Positions 9,532 to 17,539 of a stretch of DNA of 64,000 nt are shown piece by piece. A model generated the notes under the pieces. The model was given only the letters and a program-made list of their open reading frames with translations, ran no database searches and was not told where the DNA came from. The stretch spans positions 30,346 to 94,345 of the forward strand of contig NZ_BAFX01000204.1 in NCBI RefSeq assembly GCF_000308815.1. The letters run 5' to 3'. The translations under genes and the position numbers were made by a program. How positions within the stretch are numbered: position 1 is the first letter of the stretch; the number at the start of each line of letters is the position of its first letter. Source of the DNA: Nocardia concava NBRC 100430. GTDB lineage: Bacteria; Actinomycetota; Actinomycetes; Mycobacteriales; Mycobacteriaceae.

Positions 9532-9845
9532 TCCGGTCAGACATCGGCCATCTGGAAATCACCGCTTGTCAGGCCCTCGGTCAGACTGCGAGTCCAGCCC
9601 GCGTTCCGAACCGAAGTTGCCCCCAGTGTGCGTTGTTACCGACCGGAGGCCGCGTAGGCGCTGCCGATCCGCATCGTCGCTGGCCGTCACGTCTTTCCCA
9701 GCGCGCGCATCGAATCCAGGACTGCGTCGTCGTCGAGCAGTGCGGCGCCATACGGCCGGCGGCGGCGAAGCTTCGCGCCGGCCGAGAGTTCATGTGGGAG
9801 TGCGCCATTCGCAGTTTTGCGAAAGAAACTGGCGCCCAGCGATAT
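9532..9845. other. Gene-free stretch
   Basis: No intact gene is seen. A short minus-strand frame ending at 9687 reads AALLDDDAVLDSMRALGKT before its stop and may be the tail of a lost gene, but it is too short to name. No terminator-like hairpin was found directly after the GH1 gene. Confidence 0.4.
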
Positions 9846-10331
9846 TCAGCTCTGCGGGGGCGTCTCGGTTGCTCCGGGCCGATGGTGGAGGTCGGTCCGT
9901 TCGGCGGCGTGTTCGGCGAGGCCGGTTGCCATGGTCTGCATGAAGCGGCGCAAGTACCACTGATGGAACCAGCCTGTACCCCGGCGCGCCGAAAATGTTC
10001 CATGCCAACGGATTCGGGCGCCGCCGCCGGGCAACTCCTGAAGTTCGATCGCGGCCTTGTAGTCGCGTAGGTAGGGGTTCTCGACGCCTTCATAGGCGAA
10101 CCGGCGTTCCGGTTCCAGGGTGGTGATCCGCTCCTTGGTGACCACTCTTCCGGTGCGGAACGCGCGGACCGCGCCGACGCTGTCCCGGCCGTCGACGGAG
10201 AGGCCCGTCGACTGCCCGGCTTCCAGGGCGTCGATCGGGGTCCAGATAGGCCAGCTGCGCGGGTCGAGCAGCAAGACCCACACGGCTGCGGGCCCGGCGG
10301 CGGTTTCGGCGGTGACGTCATAGGACTGCAT
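9846..10331 (-). CDS. SRPBCC-family (START-like) protein
   Basis: This protein of 161 residues has an SRPBCC / polyketide-cyclase fold pattern. It starts MQSYDVTAETAAGPAAVWVL, has a DPRSWPIWTP element and a central strand ERRFAYEGVENPYLRDYKAA. The C-terminal part has the long helix with MQTMATGLAEHA. Such proteins bind hydrophobic ligands in a cavity; no specific role can be assigned. It is the only intact gene among several broken ones, so whether it is still used is uncertain. Confidence 0.7.
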   Translation of the reverse strand: MQSYDVTAETAAGPAAVWVLLLDPRSWPIWTPIDALEAGQSTGLSVDGRDSVGAVRAFRTGRVVTKERITTLEPERRFAYEGVENPYLRDYKAAIELQELPGGGARIRWHGTFSARRGTGWFHQWYLRRFMQTMATGLAEHAAERTDLHHRPGATETPPQS

Positions 10332-10391
10332 TCAACGAACGCTAGCGTGTGGATGCTTGCCCGTCCCATGCGCGGAATTGCGGTGTGCCGG

Positions 10392-10643
10392 TCAGGAATT
10401 GCGGTAAGCCGAGGGCCGGACCCCGGTGTGGCGCAGGAACGCGGTGGAGAGCGCGCCGGGCGTGGCGAAGCCGCACCACTGGGCGATCCGGTCCAGTGGC
10501 AGGTCGGTGCCGCGCAGCAGGCGTTTCGCCTCCTCGATCCGCAGCCTGGTGAGGAATCGGTGCGGCGTCTGGCCGGTCGAGTCCCGGAGCACCCGGACCA
10601 GGTGGTAGACCGACAGATGTACCTCGGCGGCGAGTTCGGCCAA
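10392..10643 (-). pseudogene. AraC-family regulator, DNA-binding domain only
   Basis: The 83 codons encode a complete AraC helix-turn-helix pair (ELAAEVHLSVYHLVRVLRD, then IAQWCGFATPGALSTAFLRH and TGVRPSAYRNS). The N-terminal sensor domain is missing: upstream the sequence becomes a piece of an unrelated transporter in another frame. A free-standing DNA-binding domain is possible, but truncation is more likely. Confidence 0.65.
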
Positions 10644-10646
10644 AGC

Positions 10647-10719
10647 TGGTAATAGCCTGAGTGGAGGGTGTCATGGCCAGGCCCATGCCGATCCCCATGG
10701 CGACGATGCCGGCAGGATA
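10647..10719 (-). pseudogene. Fragment of an MFS efflux transporter
   Basis: About 24 codons read YPAGIVAMGIGMGLAMTPST, the glycine-rich membrane segment of EmrB/QacA-type drug transporters. It abuts the AraC fragment in a different frame. Nothing else of the transporter remains. Confidence 0.5.
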
Positions 10720-10789
10720 GACCGAAGTCAGCGTTTCGGAAGATTCGTCGCGACGGCCGGGTGCACACGGCTCGGCGGTGCACCCTGTC

Positions 10790-11454
10790 ATCCAGATGTC
10801 ATACTCGCGAAACATCACCGACGGCCAACAGGTACTGGCCCGATTCAGCGGTGCGCGTTCCTATCTCGACGTCTACGACCGCCTGGGTATGTTCGGCCCG
10901 CGCTCGACCTACCGGCACTGTGTGCACATCGACGACACTGACCGGGAGCGGATGGCCGGCACCGGCGCGGCCATCGCGTTCTGTCTCACCTCGAACCTGT
11001 TCCTCGGGTCGGGCACCTTCGATCTCGACGCCGCTCGCAAGGCCGGCGCCAGGGTAGGCCTGGGCAACGATTGCGGTGCGGGAACCAGCTATTCGCAGTT
11101 GCAGACGCTGAATGAGGCATACAAGGTCGTCATGCTCAACGAGAGCCGAAAGCCCGAGGATCAGCGACGAAACTGTCGGCGCTGCGCGGGTTCTACCTGG
11201 CCACCCTCGGCCGCGCTGAATCGCTCTACCTCGACGACCGCATCGGCAACTTCCAACCAGGCAAGGAAGCCGACTTCGTGGTCCTGGACTGGGCCGCCAC
11301 CCCGGTGCTACGCCGCCGCACCGAAGTGTCGGCCAACTTCGCCGACCGACTCTTCTCGCTCATGATGCTCGGCGACGAGCGCGCGGTAGCAGCCACCTAC
11401 ATCATGGGCCGCAACGTCTTCGACCGCGCCGCGCAGCCGTTCGCGAGCGCATGA
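10790..11454 (+). pseudogene. guaD: Guanine deaminase remnant (N-terminus lost, frameshifted)
   Basis: The sequence matches the C-terminal half of guanine deaminase: ARSYLDVYDRLGMFGPRSTY, FCLTSNLFLGSGTFDL, GLGNDCGAGTSYSQLQTLNE. Between about 11155 and 11172 the frame shifts. The rest continues in another frame as FYLATLGRAESLYLDDRIGN and GKEADFVVLDWAATP to the stop. The N-terminal half, with the first metal ligands, is absent. In these pieces the usual TH motif is altered to RHCVH and TDVG to NDCG, so the gene is dead. Confidence 0.8.
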
Positions 11455-11600
11455 CCGGTGCTTCCCCGCCACTCGATCAGCCACTCGAAGGGCAACGGCG
11501 CCGAGCGTCGAGCAGGTCGTGGCGGTCGGGCAGGTTATCACTTCTTTACGGGATCGTCCGAGTCGGTGCGAGTTTCGCACCGACTCGAACAAGTGGCCCG

Positions 11601-12287
11601 CTACTTCGCCGGGGTGGAGTCCGGCGCGGTCAGGCGCTGGGCCAGGCCGAGACCGACCGCGATGGCGGCGGGCGCACCCACCAGCACCAGACCACCGGCG
11701 GCACCGAGCGGAATGCCGATGGCCGCGCCCGCGACACAGCCCGCGATACCGGTCGGCACCGACATGATCACGACACCGGCGATCGCACCGCCGACCGCAC
11801 CGATGGCACAGCCCGCCACACCACCGATCAGGGTGCCGAGCATCGTGCCCATGGAGGTGACGATGCCGAACTGGTTGACCGCGGCGGAGAACGCGGCATC
11901 CTGATCGGCCTGGCTCGCGATGTCCTTCGCGACCGGGACCGGGAGGGCCGGAGCCGGCGTGACGGCGGCCGGGTCCATATTCGGGGTGAAAGTGGCTGTG
12001 TTGCCGTCGATTCGGGCCGCGATCGGGTGCGCGCCGGCGTTGTCGATCCAGCTCAGCGGGAACTGGGTGACTACACCGCCGCTGGTGTCACGGACCTGAA
12101 ACTGGCCGTCCTGAGTGGCCAGCGATCCCGCATCGGTCTTCAGCATGACAGAGGCACCGTCGATCTTCGTGTCCCAGTGGATGCCCGGGTTCTGTTGCGT
12201 CGGAGCGGCATTGGCACCCTGTGCGGTGCAGGCGACTGCACCGAGGGTGGCGGCGGTGGCGAGAGTGAGAGTGGTGATTTTCCTCAT
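11601..12287 (-). CDS. Secreted protein with a C-terminal glycine-zipper-like region
   Basis: The protein has 228 residues. A signal peptide (MRKITTLTLATAATLGAVAC, ending near GANA) precedes a soluble N-terminal part (IHWDTKIDGASVMLKTDAGS, with a predicted beta pattern). A roughly 100-residue C-terminal region of repeated small residues (GTLIGGVAGCAIGAVGGAIA) resembles glycine-zipper membrane-associating segments. The ATG follows GAAGGTAG. No biochemical role is known to me. Its upstream region carries the direct-repeat promoter shared with the MspA and DUF418 genes, pointing to a cell-envelope role. Confidence 0.75.
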   Translation of the reverse strand: MRKITTLTLATAATLGAVACTAQGANAAPTQQNPGIHWDTKIDGASVMLKTDAGSLATQDGQFQVRDTSGGVVTQFPLSWIDNAGAHPIAARIDGNTATFTPNMDPAAVTPAPALPVPVAKDIASQADQDAAFSAAVNQFGIVTSMGTMLGTLIGGVAGCAIGAVGGAIAGVVIMSVPTGIAGCVAGAAIGIPLGAAGGLVLVGAPAAIAVGLGLAQRLTAPDSTPAK

Positions 12288-12404
12288 CGGAGCTACCTTC
12301 GAATTCAGGGGAGGGTGGTGTTGCACGCGCCATCGAGTGCGGGAAACAAATGACTCAGATGCGGACTATCACTGGGGGCCGCCATGTTCTGTCGTCTGTC
12401 GCAG

Positions 12405-12470
12405 TGATGGTAGGAATCCCTTGTCACGCCGCCCATCCGCCGATCGGTGGGACGCACCCGTCGTTCGGCG
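12405..12470 (-). promoter_or_regulatory. Direct-repeat promoter P1 (toward the secreted protein gene)
   Basis: Read on the minus strand, CGACGGGTGCG and GATCGGCGGATGGG repeat with a 21-bp period. The proximal copy lies 17 bp before the -10 hexamer TACCAT (plus-strand positions 12407-12412). The layout is the same as at P2, P6, P9, P10 and P12. Confidence 0.6.
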
Positions 12471-12583
12471 GATTCTCCAGCCATTTGACGGATAGCAGCA
12501 CCGAAGTCTTCGACTACTACACCGATACCGATGCGCGGGATGGCATTTCACACCGGATTCATCCCATAGGTCGATGATTTCCC

Positions 12584-12646
12584 CCGATCGGCGGATTGTT
12601 CCGGCCGGTCGGCGGGTATCCGGGCCTTCGAGCACGGTCCTAGGCT
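12584..12646 (+). promoter_or_regulatory. Direct-repeat promoter P2 (toward the MspA pair)
   Basis: GATCGGCGGATTGTT (from 12586) and GGTCGGCGGGTATCC (from 12607) form a 21-bp direct repeat. A TAGGCT -10 element lies at 12641-12646, about 18 bp after the proximal copy. The MspA-like gene starts 100 bp downstream. Confidence 0.62.
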
Positions 12647-12745
12647 CGCTGCGAATCGCGGTCCGCACGCCATCTTCGACGGGCCGCGATTCGTCCCAGC
12701 GGTGCACAATCCCCGCACCGCTCTCGGTATCTGATGAGGGTAGAA

Positions 12746-13414
12746 ATGAATAGTTTTCGCACGGACAAGTGCGGTCTACGAGCTGCCGGGCTCGGTGCCG
12801 CCGCAGCCGTGGCCATGGGTCTGTCGTCCACGGGCGCGGCACACGCCGACACCTTCGTGCCGCTGCCGGACGGGCAGCGGGTCGGTCCGGGGGTGACGAT
12901 CACCCGCACGGGCGAGCACGCGGTGATCTCGCCGTCGCTCTCGGCCAACGGCGCCGGGCGCGTGGCCTGGCTTTCGGGCATTGTGGCCGCCGAGGTCACC
13001 GCGACCCCGGAGGGCACGGCCGGACCGAACAACGGCGCCACCAACGCGCCGGGCACCAATAACTCCTCCACGCACGGTATTTCGCGTATCAGCGCCGGCT
13101 ACATCGTGGGCTGCCAGGTCAGCATCGGTGAGGATGCCATCTCGGCCGGGGTTTCGGGCAGTGTCAGCCTCAACTCCGTGGGTGCGGGCGGGTCGCTCGG
13201 GCTCAAGCTCGGGCCGGGTCAGGTGGCCTTCGTCGGGGTCGAGGGCAAGGACATCCCCAAGGCGGGTACCTACTCCCTCGAATACCGTGACGTCGAACTG
13301 CAGATTCAGGGCTGCGCGGGCTATGCGCAGGCACGTTCCTATGCCGTGGTGGAGATCATCGGCGACAACTACTCCAAGACCAGCCTCTACGGGCAGCCGT
13401 TCAGTATCGGCTGA
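12746..13414 (+). CDS. MspA-family porin-like protein 1
   Basis: The protein has 222 residues. A signal peptide ends at AHA before DTFVPLPDGQ. The rest is an MspA-type beta-rich body with ITRTGEHAVISPSLSANGAG, GYIVGCQVSI, LGPGQV and IQGCAGYAQARSYAVVEI; the two cysteines are placed as in many nocardial MspA-like proteins. The ATG at 12746 has GAGGG five bases ahead, better than the upstream in-frame ATG. It is probably exported to form or resemble an outer-membrane (mycomembrane) channel. A homologue of the same length follows after 66 bases. Confidence 0.85.
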   Translation: MNSFRTDKCGLRAAGLGAAAAVAMGLSSTGAAHADTFVPLPDGQRVGPGVTITRTGEHAVISPSLSANGAGRVAWLSGIVAAEVTATPEGTAGPNNGATNAPGTNNSSTHGISRISAGYIVGCQVSIGEDAISAGVSGSVSLNSVGAGGSLGLKLGPGQVAFVGVEGKDIPKAGTYSLEYRDVELQIQGCAGYAQARSYAVVEIIGDNYSKTSLYGQPFSIG

Positions 13415-13480
13415 CTTTCGGCCAGAGAAGCCAATTCATCTCTCGCGTAAGCGAATTCGAAACCACCCTTGAGGAAAGTC

Positions 13481-14149
13481 ATGAGTATCCGTAAGACCAT
13501 GGTGCGGGTCGCCGGCGCGGGCGCCGCGGCTACCGCTGCCCTGGGCCTGTTCTCCACCGGCGCCGCCAACGCCGACACCTTCGTCCCGCTGCCCGGCGGC
13601 GAGCTCACCCAGACCCTGTCCGACGGCACCGTGGTGACGGTCCGCCTGGTCGGCGAGTCCGCCACCATCAGCCCGTCCATGGGCGCCACCCCGGTGCACC
13701 GCAACGCCTGGGTGTCGGCGTCGGCGCAGGTCGAGCTGTCGGGGCCGAATGCCAACGGCGGCAAGATCTATCCCGGTTACGTCGTCGCCTGCCAGGTCAC
13801 CATCAACGGCGGCGGCGTGAACGGCGGCGTCGACGCCAAGTCCGACTGGGAGGGCAAGAAACCGGAGATCGGCGGCAAGGCCGGCGGCAACCTGTCCCTC
13901 GGCCCCGGCCAAGCCAGGGCCGTGTACCTGCTCGACGAGGAAGAAGCCGACGACTTCGGCAAGGAATCGCACAACACTCGCAACAAGTTCAAAGGCACCA
14001 GCGGCAGCGTCACCTGGGCCGATTCGACGATCGGCGTCAACGGCTGCGGCGGGTACGCCCAGGCCCGCGCCTTCGTGCGGGTGAAAGTCTCGACCACCAA
14101 CGTCAATTCCGTGGTGACCCTGTGGGGTCAGCCCTTCAGCCTCGGCTGA
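13481..14149 (+). CDS. MspA-family porin-like protein 2
   Basis: This 222-residue protein is a tandem paralogue of the preceding one. Its signal peptide ends at ANA before DTFVPLPGGE. Conserved blocks include GESATISPSMGATPVHRNAW, YPGYVVACQVTI, LSLGPGQ, GCGGYAQARAFVRVKV and the terminal LWGQPFSLG. A charged insertion (DEEEADDFGKE) is not in copy 1. GAGGAAA precedes the ATG. It is probably cotranscribed with copy 1 from P2 and ends at a strong terminator. Confidence 0.85.
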   Translation: MSIRKTMVRVAGAGAAATAALGLFSTGAANADTFVPLPGGELTQTLSDGTVVTVRLVGESATISPSMGATPVHRNAWVSASAQVELSGPNANGGKIYPGYVVACQVTINGGGVNGGVDAKSDWEGKKPEIGGKAGGNLSLGPGQARAVYLLDEEEADDFGKESHNTRNKFKGTSGSVTWADSTIGVNGCGGYAQARAFVRVKVSTTNVNSVVTLWGQPFSLG

Positions 14150-14222
14150 GCGGAATCCGACGTTGACCGACCCGGTGGCATCCGCAGCCACCGGAACCCG
14201 GTGGCCTCCCCAGTCCACCGGC

Positions 14223-14278
14223 GGCGGCGAGCACCCGGCATCCCATTCCCTCGCCCGGGTACTCGCCGCCATCTTTTT
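14223..14278 (+). terminator. Rho-independent terminator of the MspA pair
   Basis: A 16-bp stem with one mismatch (arms 14223-14238 and 14255-14270, core GGCGGCGAG/CTCGCCGCC) is followed by a T5 run at 14274-14278. It lies 74 bases after the second MspA stop. Confidence 0.8.
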
Positions 14279-14319
14279 CCGTCCCATCGCGCTCCGGGCC
14301 GACGCGAAACCCGCTGAAA

Positions 14320-14376
14320 GACGGGTGGTTCCGGCCGGTCGGCGGATGGTCGACCGACACCGCACCTGCCTACGAT
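14320..14376 (+). promoter_or_regulatory. Direct-repeat promoter P3 (no intact gene downstream)
   Basis: GACGGGTGGTT and GGTCGGCGGATGGTC repeat with a 21-bp period. TACGAT at 14371-14376 lies 18 bp after the proximal copy. The promoter faces only the MspA residue at 14385-14580, so it looks like the surviving promoter of a deleted paralogue. Confidence 0.6.
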
Positions 14377-14384
14377 CGTTGTGA

Positions 14385-14580
14385 TCGCGGCGTCGCCACC
14401 CGCAAGCCGTGATCGGCTCACCGCCCGCAGGGTATGACCACCGCCATCAGTCGCATGGCGACCCCGCGGGGCAATCGCTCAGGATCGAGTGAAGCGAATC
14501 CAACGGTGACCACGCGGTGGCCCCGGCAGGCCACCCGGATGCGGCGAGTACCCGGCACCCCTCACCCGAGTACTCGCCGC
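14385..14580 (+). pseudogene. Residue of a third MspA-family gene and its terminator
   Basis: The segment near 14470-14515 aligns with the 3' end and trailer of MspA copy 2 (GCGGGGCAATCGCTCAGG..., GAATCCAACGGTGACC against GAATCCGACGTTGACC). It is followed by a hairpin (arms 14541-14555 and 14566-14580) nearly identical to the terminator of copy 2. The coding body is gone, leaving promoter P3 and the terminator. Confidence 0.55.
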
Positions 14581-14719
14581 CTCACCACCGGTCAGTCCAA
14601 CCGTTCGAAGTGAGATCCATTCGGCCGATGACGGCGGCTTCGCCGTTCGGCGAGGCCGGTCCCGGAATGACATAGTCGATGCCACTCCGTCGATTCCGTT
14701 GCGAGACAATGTAAATACG

Positions 14720-14759
14720 CGAATTGGTCCTGTCCGGATATCCGGACAGGACCAATTCG
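14720..14759. terminator. 40-bp perfect palindrome, probable terminator of the small secreted gene
   Basis: A perfect inverted repeat with 20-bp arms and no spacer, centred on GGAT/ATCC between 14739 and 14740; the left arm reads CGAATTGGTCCTGTCCGGAT. It begins 16 bases after the stop of the minus-strand small secreted gene, so transcription termination is the simplest role. No long T run follows on either strand. Confidence 0.6.
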
Positions 14760-14775
14760 GTGGTCGAGCGTTGAA

Positions 14776-14997
14776 TCAGCCGTGCACCCAGAACAGGTCG
14801 GCGCTCTGGTCATTCGGATCCGGGTCGACGCACACGATCGGAGTGCCCCAGGGGTCCTCTGCGCGCGCACCGGATTCATGACACGCATCACCGATGTGGA
14901 TCTCGTCCGGCCAGGCCGAGGCCGGCGCGGCGAGGCCGACCGTGACCGCGGTGAGGCCGGCACCGACCACCAGCGCACCGAGCAAGCGTTTCTTCAT
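14776..14997 (-). CDS. Small secreted protein, 73 residues
   Basis: The start MKKRLLGALVVGAGLTAVTV opens a clear signal peptide ending at ASA. About 45 mature residues follow, beginning WPDEIHIGDACHESGARAED, with two cysteines and an aromatic tail DLFWVHG. GGAG precedes the ATG. The function is unknown. The pattern of tiny exported, Cys-pair-bearing proteins recurs at 59.7 and 60.1 kb. The upstream region contains the direct-repeat words of the shared promoter family. Confidence 0.72.
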   Translation of the reverse strand: MKKRLLGALVVGAGLTAVTVGLAAPASAWPDEIHIGDACHESGARAEDPWGTPIVCVDPDPNDQSADLFWVHG

Positions 14998-15061
14998 CGT
15001 TGGGGTCTCCTTCAGGAATCCGTTCGTGAACTGGATCAACCGTATGGACCCGTCCCCATGG

Positions 15062-15155
15062 TCGCTACGCTCGCACGACCGAAGTCGTCCAGCCGATCGG
15101 TTGGATCCGATCTGTCCGACATCCAGCCGACCGGCGGACAAATCCCCCCGTTCGG
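15062..15155 (-). promoter_or_regulatory. Direct-repeat promoter P4 (toward the small secreted gene)
   Basis: On the minus strand GAACGGGGGG, GGTCGGCTGGATG and GATCGGCTGGACG are arranged in the same direction; the first pair is 21 bp apart and the last pair 34 bp. TAGCGA (plus 15062-15067) lies 18 bp after the proximal word. It is a more diverged member of the promoter family. Confidence 0.45.
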
Positions 15156-15181
15156 GGGCGATAAACCGCCATGAGGCGTTC

Positions 15182-15211
15182 TTGTCGCGTCCCATCGAAC
15201 TGCCATAGCGT
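15182..15211 (+). promoter_or_regulatory. Promoter of the YfhO-like gene, probably leaderless
   Basis: TTGTCG (15182-15187) and TAGCGT (15206-15211) are 18 bp apart. The GTG start at 15221 is nine bases after the -10 box, so the transcript would begin at or near the start codon, as in many actinobacterial leaderless genes. Confidence 0.5.
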
Positions 15212-15220
15212 CAGTTCTCC

Positions 15221-17476
15221 GTGAATAGCAGCGCCGAGGTCGAATCCCGAAGTGACAGCAGCGATATCCGCATGTGGGGAATGCTCACCGCACTCGGGGT
15301 CGTCGCCGGATATCTCGTGGTGCTGCTCGCGAATGCCCGGCATTACTTCACCGACGACACCGAAACGCAATACGCGCCGATGTGGGTGCTGCTCGGGACG
15401 CAACTGCGCGAGGGACGGTTCCCGGCTCTGGTGCCGTGGGAGTGGATGGCGGGGAACTACACGCTGGAGGAAGCCGCGCTGCTGAATCCGCCACAACTGC
15501 TGATCTATCTCCTGGCGCCGTCGGTGGACAATCTCGCGGTCTACGCCACCATCGTGAAGCTGGTCTTCTCGGTCATCGCGGGGCTCGGGGTCTATCGGAT
15601 CTGCCTGGCGTACGGTGCGAGACCGGCGTGGGGAGCCGTTGCGGGCGTGGCGTTTCCGCTGAGCGGATGGTTCCTGTTCTTCGACCAGGCGAGCTGGTTC
15701 ACCTCACAGACCGGGACCGCCTGGCTGCTGCACGCGTGGGCGTCGGCGGCACGCTACGCGCGCGGGCGGAGCGGGCCGATTCCAGTGTTCACCTTCCTCT
15801 GGCTGGCATTGACGATTCAGTACGTATTTCCCGGAGTGGAAGCCGCGCTGATGATTCTGGCGGTGATAGCCGGGGAGGTCATCCATCAGAAGAGCTGGGC
15901 GGGGCCGCTGCGACTGGCACTGGCTTCCGGGTGCGCGGGACTCGCGGGGCTGATCGCGAACCTGCCGCTGCTGCTGTCCTCACAGGTGACCTGGCGTGGG
16001 AATGCGCGTATCCGCAACGAGTCCTTCCTGACCGTGCCGTGGTCGGAGTCGCTGAACGCCAGCCTGCCCAGCACCACACCGGCTTTCGAGGGCTGGTGGG
16101 GTTTCGTCCAACCGTTGCCCATGGTGTACATCGCCTGGTTCCTGGTTCCCGCGCTCGCCTTCATCGATTGGCCCGCGGTGTGCCGAAATGCCCGCGAATA
16201 CAGCGGGATCGCTCTCTTCGCCGGCGGCATGCTGATGTGGACGGCCGGACCGGGCGCGGTGGGCCCGCTGCGTTGGCCGGCCCGAGTGCTGCCGATGGTG
16301 GCGGTCGGCCTGCTCGTGCTGGTGTGCGTATTACTCAGCCGCCATGGCGATTTCAGCGCCGCGCGACGTCGGCGGATCGCGGCCGCGGTCCTGATCGGGG
16401 TGCTGTTGGTGCGCTCGTTCTCGGCCGCGCCGGATCTGTGGCCGCGGCACCTGATCGCGGCGGCCGCGGTGGCCGCCCTCGGTGCGGGCGTGCTGTGGGC
16501 CGCCCGCTCGAGGGGCATCGCGCTCGCCTGCACGCTGACCGTCCTGGCTATGTTCCCCATCGCCTTCGCCCAGGTGAAAGCCGCGCCCGAGACACCGATG
16601 TCCTACCACTTCCCCGAGAAGCGCTCGGACATGTCCGCCGCCTTCCCCGAATTCCCCGGTCTCACACTGCAACTCGCGGACCGCGCCCTCATCGCCCCCG
16701 CCGACAAGAGCCTCGACCGCGCCTACGGCTCGCTCGCCATCGGCAGCTACGCCAAGGCCGTCGGCCGCCGCTATGTCAACGCCTACACCCCCGTCGGCCA
16801 CGCCGCCTTCAGCGCCCTGCTGTGCATGTCCTGGGACGGCAGTACCTGCCCCGACGCCCTCCGCCGCATTTTCGACACCGAACCCTCCACCGGCGCAAGG
16901 GTTGTCGACCTGATGAAGGTCGATCGCGTAGTCCTGCACCGCGCCCAGTACCCCAACGCCGGCGCCGAACCCGCGCCCTCCGGCTGGAAGTGGGTGCCCT
17001 GCCCGGGCCACGAACGCTTCATCGCCGTCCTGGAACGCGAAACCGGTCCGATCTCCGAGACGAACGGCGCCATCGCCCACACGAAGAATGTCACCGTCGC
17101 CGAGGCATCCGCCGATGGCTCCACCGCCACGGCCCGCGTCACCTCCAAATCCGGCGGCCGCATCGTCTTCTCTCGCCTCGCCTGGCCCGGCTACCGAATC
17201 ACCCTGAACGGCACGGAAATCCCGCACACCACCGTCTCCGGAGCCTTCCTCACCGTGGACATCCCCGCCAGGACCGACCACGCCGCCCTGTCCCTCACCT
17301 GGATACCTCCCGGCTGGGAGTTCGGCCTCGCCACCGCCACCGCCGGACTGATCGGGCTCGGCTTCCTGCACCGGGCTCACCTCCGCACCCGCCGACGCGC
17401 CCGAATCTCCCCATCCCGCACGATAAGCCGCCCCGCACCGGTCACCTGCCCGCCCGCGCATGTGAATGCTGGATGA
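15221..17476 (+). CDS. Large polytopic membrane protein, YfhO/GT-C-like (copy 1)
   Basis: The protein has 751 residues. The first two thirds contain about 10-12 membrane segments. An early external loop with acidic DDTETQYAPMW follows segment one, as in GT-C glycosyltransferases and YfhO proteins. The C-terminal third is a predicted extracytoplasmic beta-rich domain, closed by one membrane span and a short basic tail. Such proteins are linked to envelope polymer modification in other phyla, but the substrate here is unknown. A close paralogue lies at 50847-53114 and a C-terminal fragment at 46311-46940. Confidence 0.7.
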   Translation: MNSSAEVESRSDSSDIRMWGMLTALGVVAGYLVVLLANARHYFTDDTETQYAPMWVLLGTQLREGRFPALVPWEWMAGNYTLEEAALLNPPQLLIYLLAPSVDNLAVYATIVKLVFSVIAGLGVYRICLAYGARPAWGAVAGVAFPLSGWFLFFDQASWFTSQTGTAWLLHAWASAARYARGRSGPIPVFTFLWLALTIQYVFPGVEAALMILAVIAGEVIHQKSWAGPLRLALASGCAGLAGLIANLPLLLSSQVTWRGNARIRNESFLTVPWSESLNASLPSTTPAFEGWWGFVQPLPMVYIAWFLVPALAFIDWPAVCRNAREYSGIALFAGGMLMWTAGPGAVGPLRWPARVLPMVAVGLLVLVCVLLSRHGDFSAARRRRIAAAVLIGVLLVRSFSAAPDLWPRHLIAAAAVAALGAGVLWAARSRGIALACTLTVLAMFPIAFAQVKAAPETPMSYHFPEKRSDMSAAFPEFPGLTLQLADRALIAPADKSLDRAYGSLAIGSYAKAVGRRYVNAYTPVGHAAFSALLCMSWDGSTCPDALRRIFDTEPSTGARVVDLMKVDRVVLHRAQYPNAGAEPAPSGWKWVPCPGHERFIAVLERETGPISETNGAIAHTKNVTVAEASADGSTATARVTSKSGGRIVFSRLAWPGYRITLNGTEIPHTTVSGAFLTVDIPARTDHAALSLTWIPPGWEFGLATATAGLIGLGFLHRAHLRTRRRARISPSRTISRPAPVTCPPAHVNAG

Positions 17477-17482
17477 ACGCTT

Positions 17483-17533
17483 GTTTCGTAACACGCCAAA
17501 CCATGGACGAAACGACCATGGGGTGGCTAGATT
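17483..17533 (+). promoter_or_regulatory. Promoter and inverted-repeat operator of the HAD-PhnDCEE unit
   Basis: GTTTCGT (17483-17489) and ACGAAAC (17507-17513) form a 7-bp inverted repeat with a 17-bp spacer. TAGATT at 17528-17533 is a good -10 box, seven bases before the GTG start, so the mRNA is probably leaderless. The inverted repeat lies where a repressor would block the polymerase, and the RpiR protein at the end of the unit is a candidate. Confidence 0.45.
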
Positions 17534-17539
17534 TCTGGT

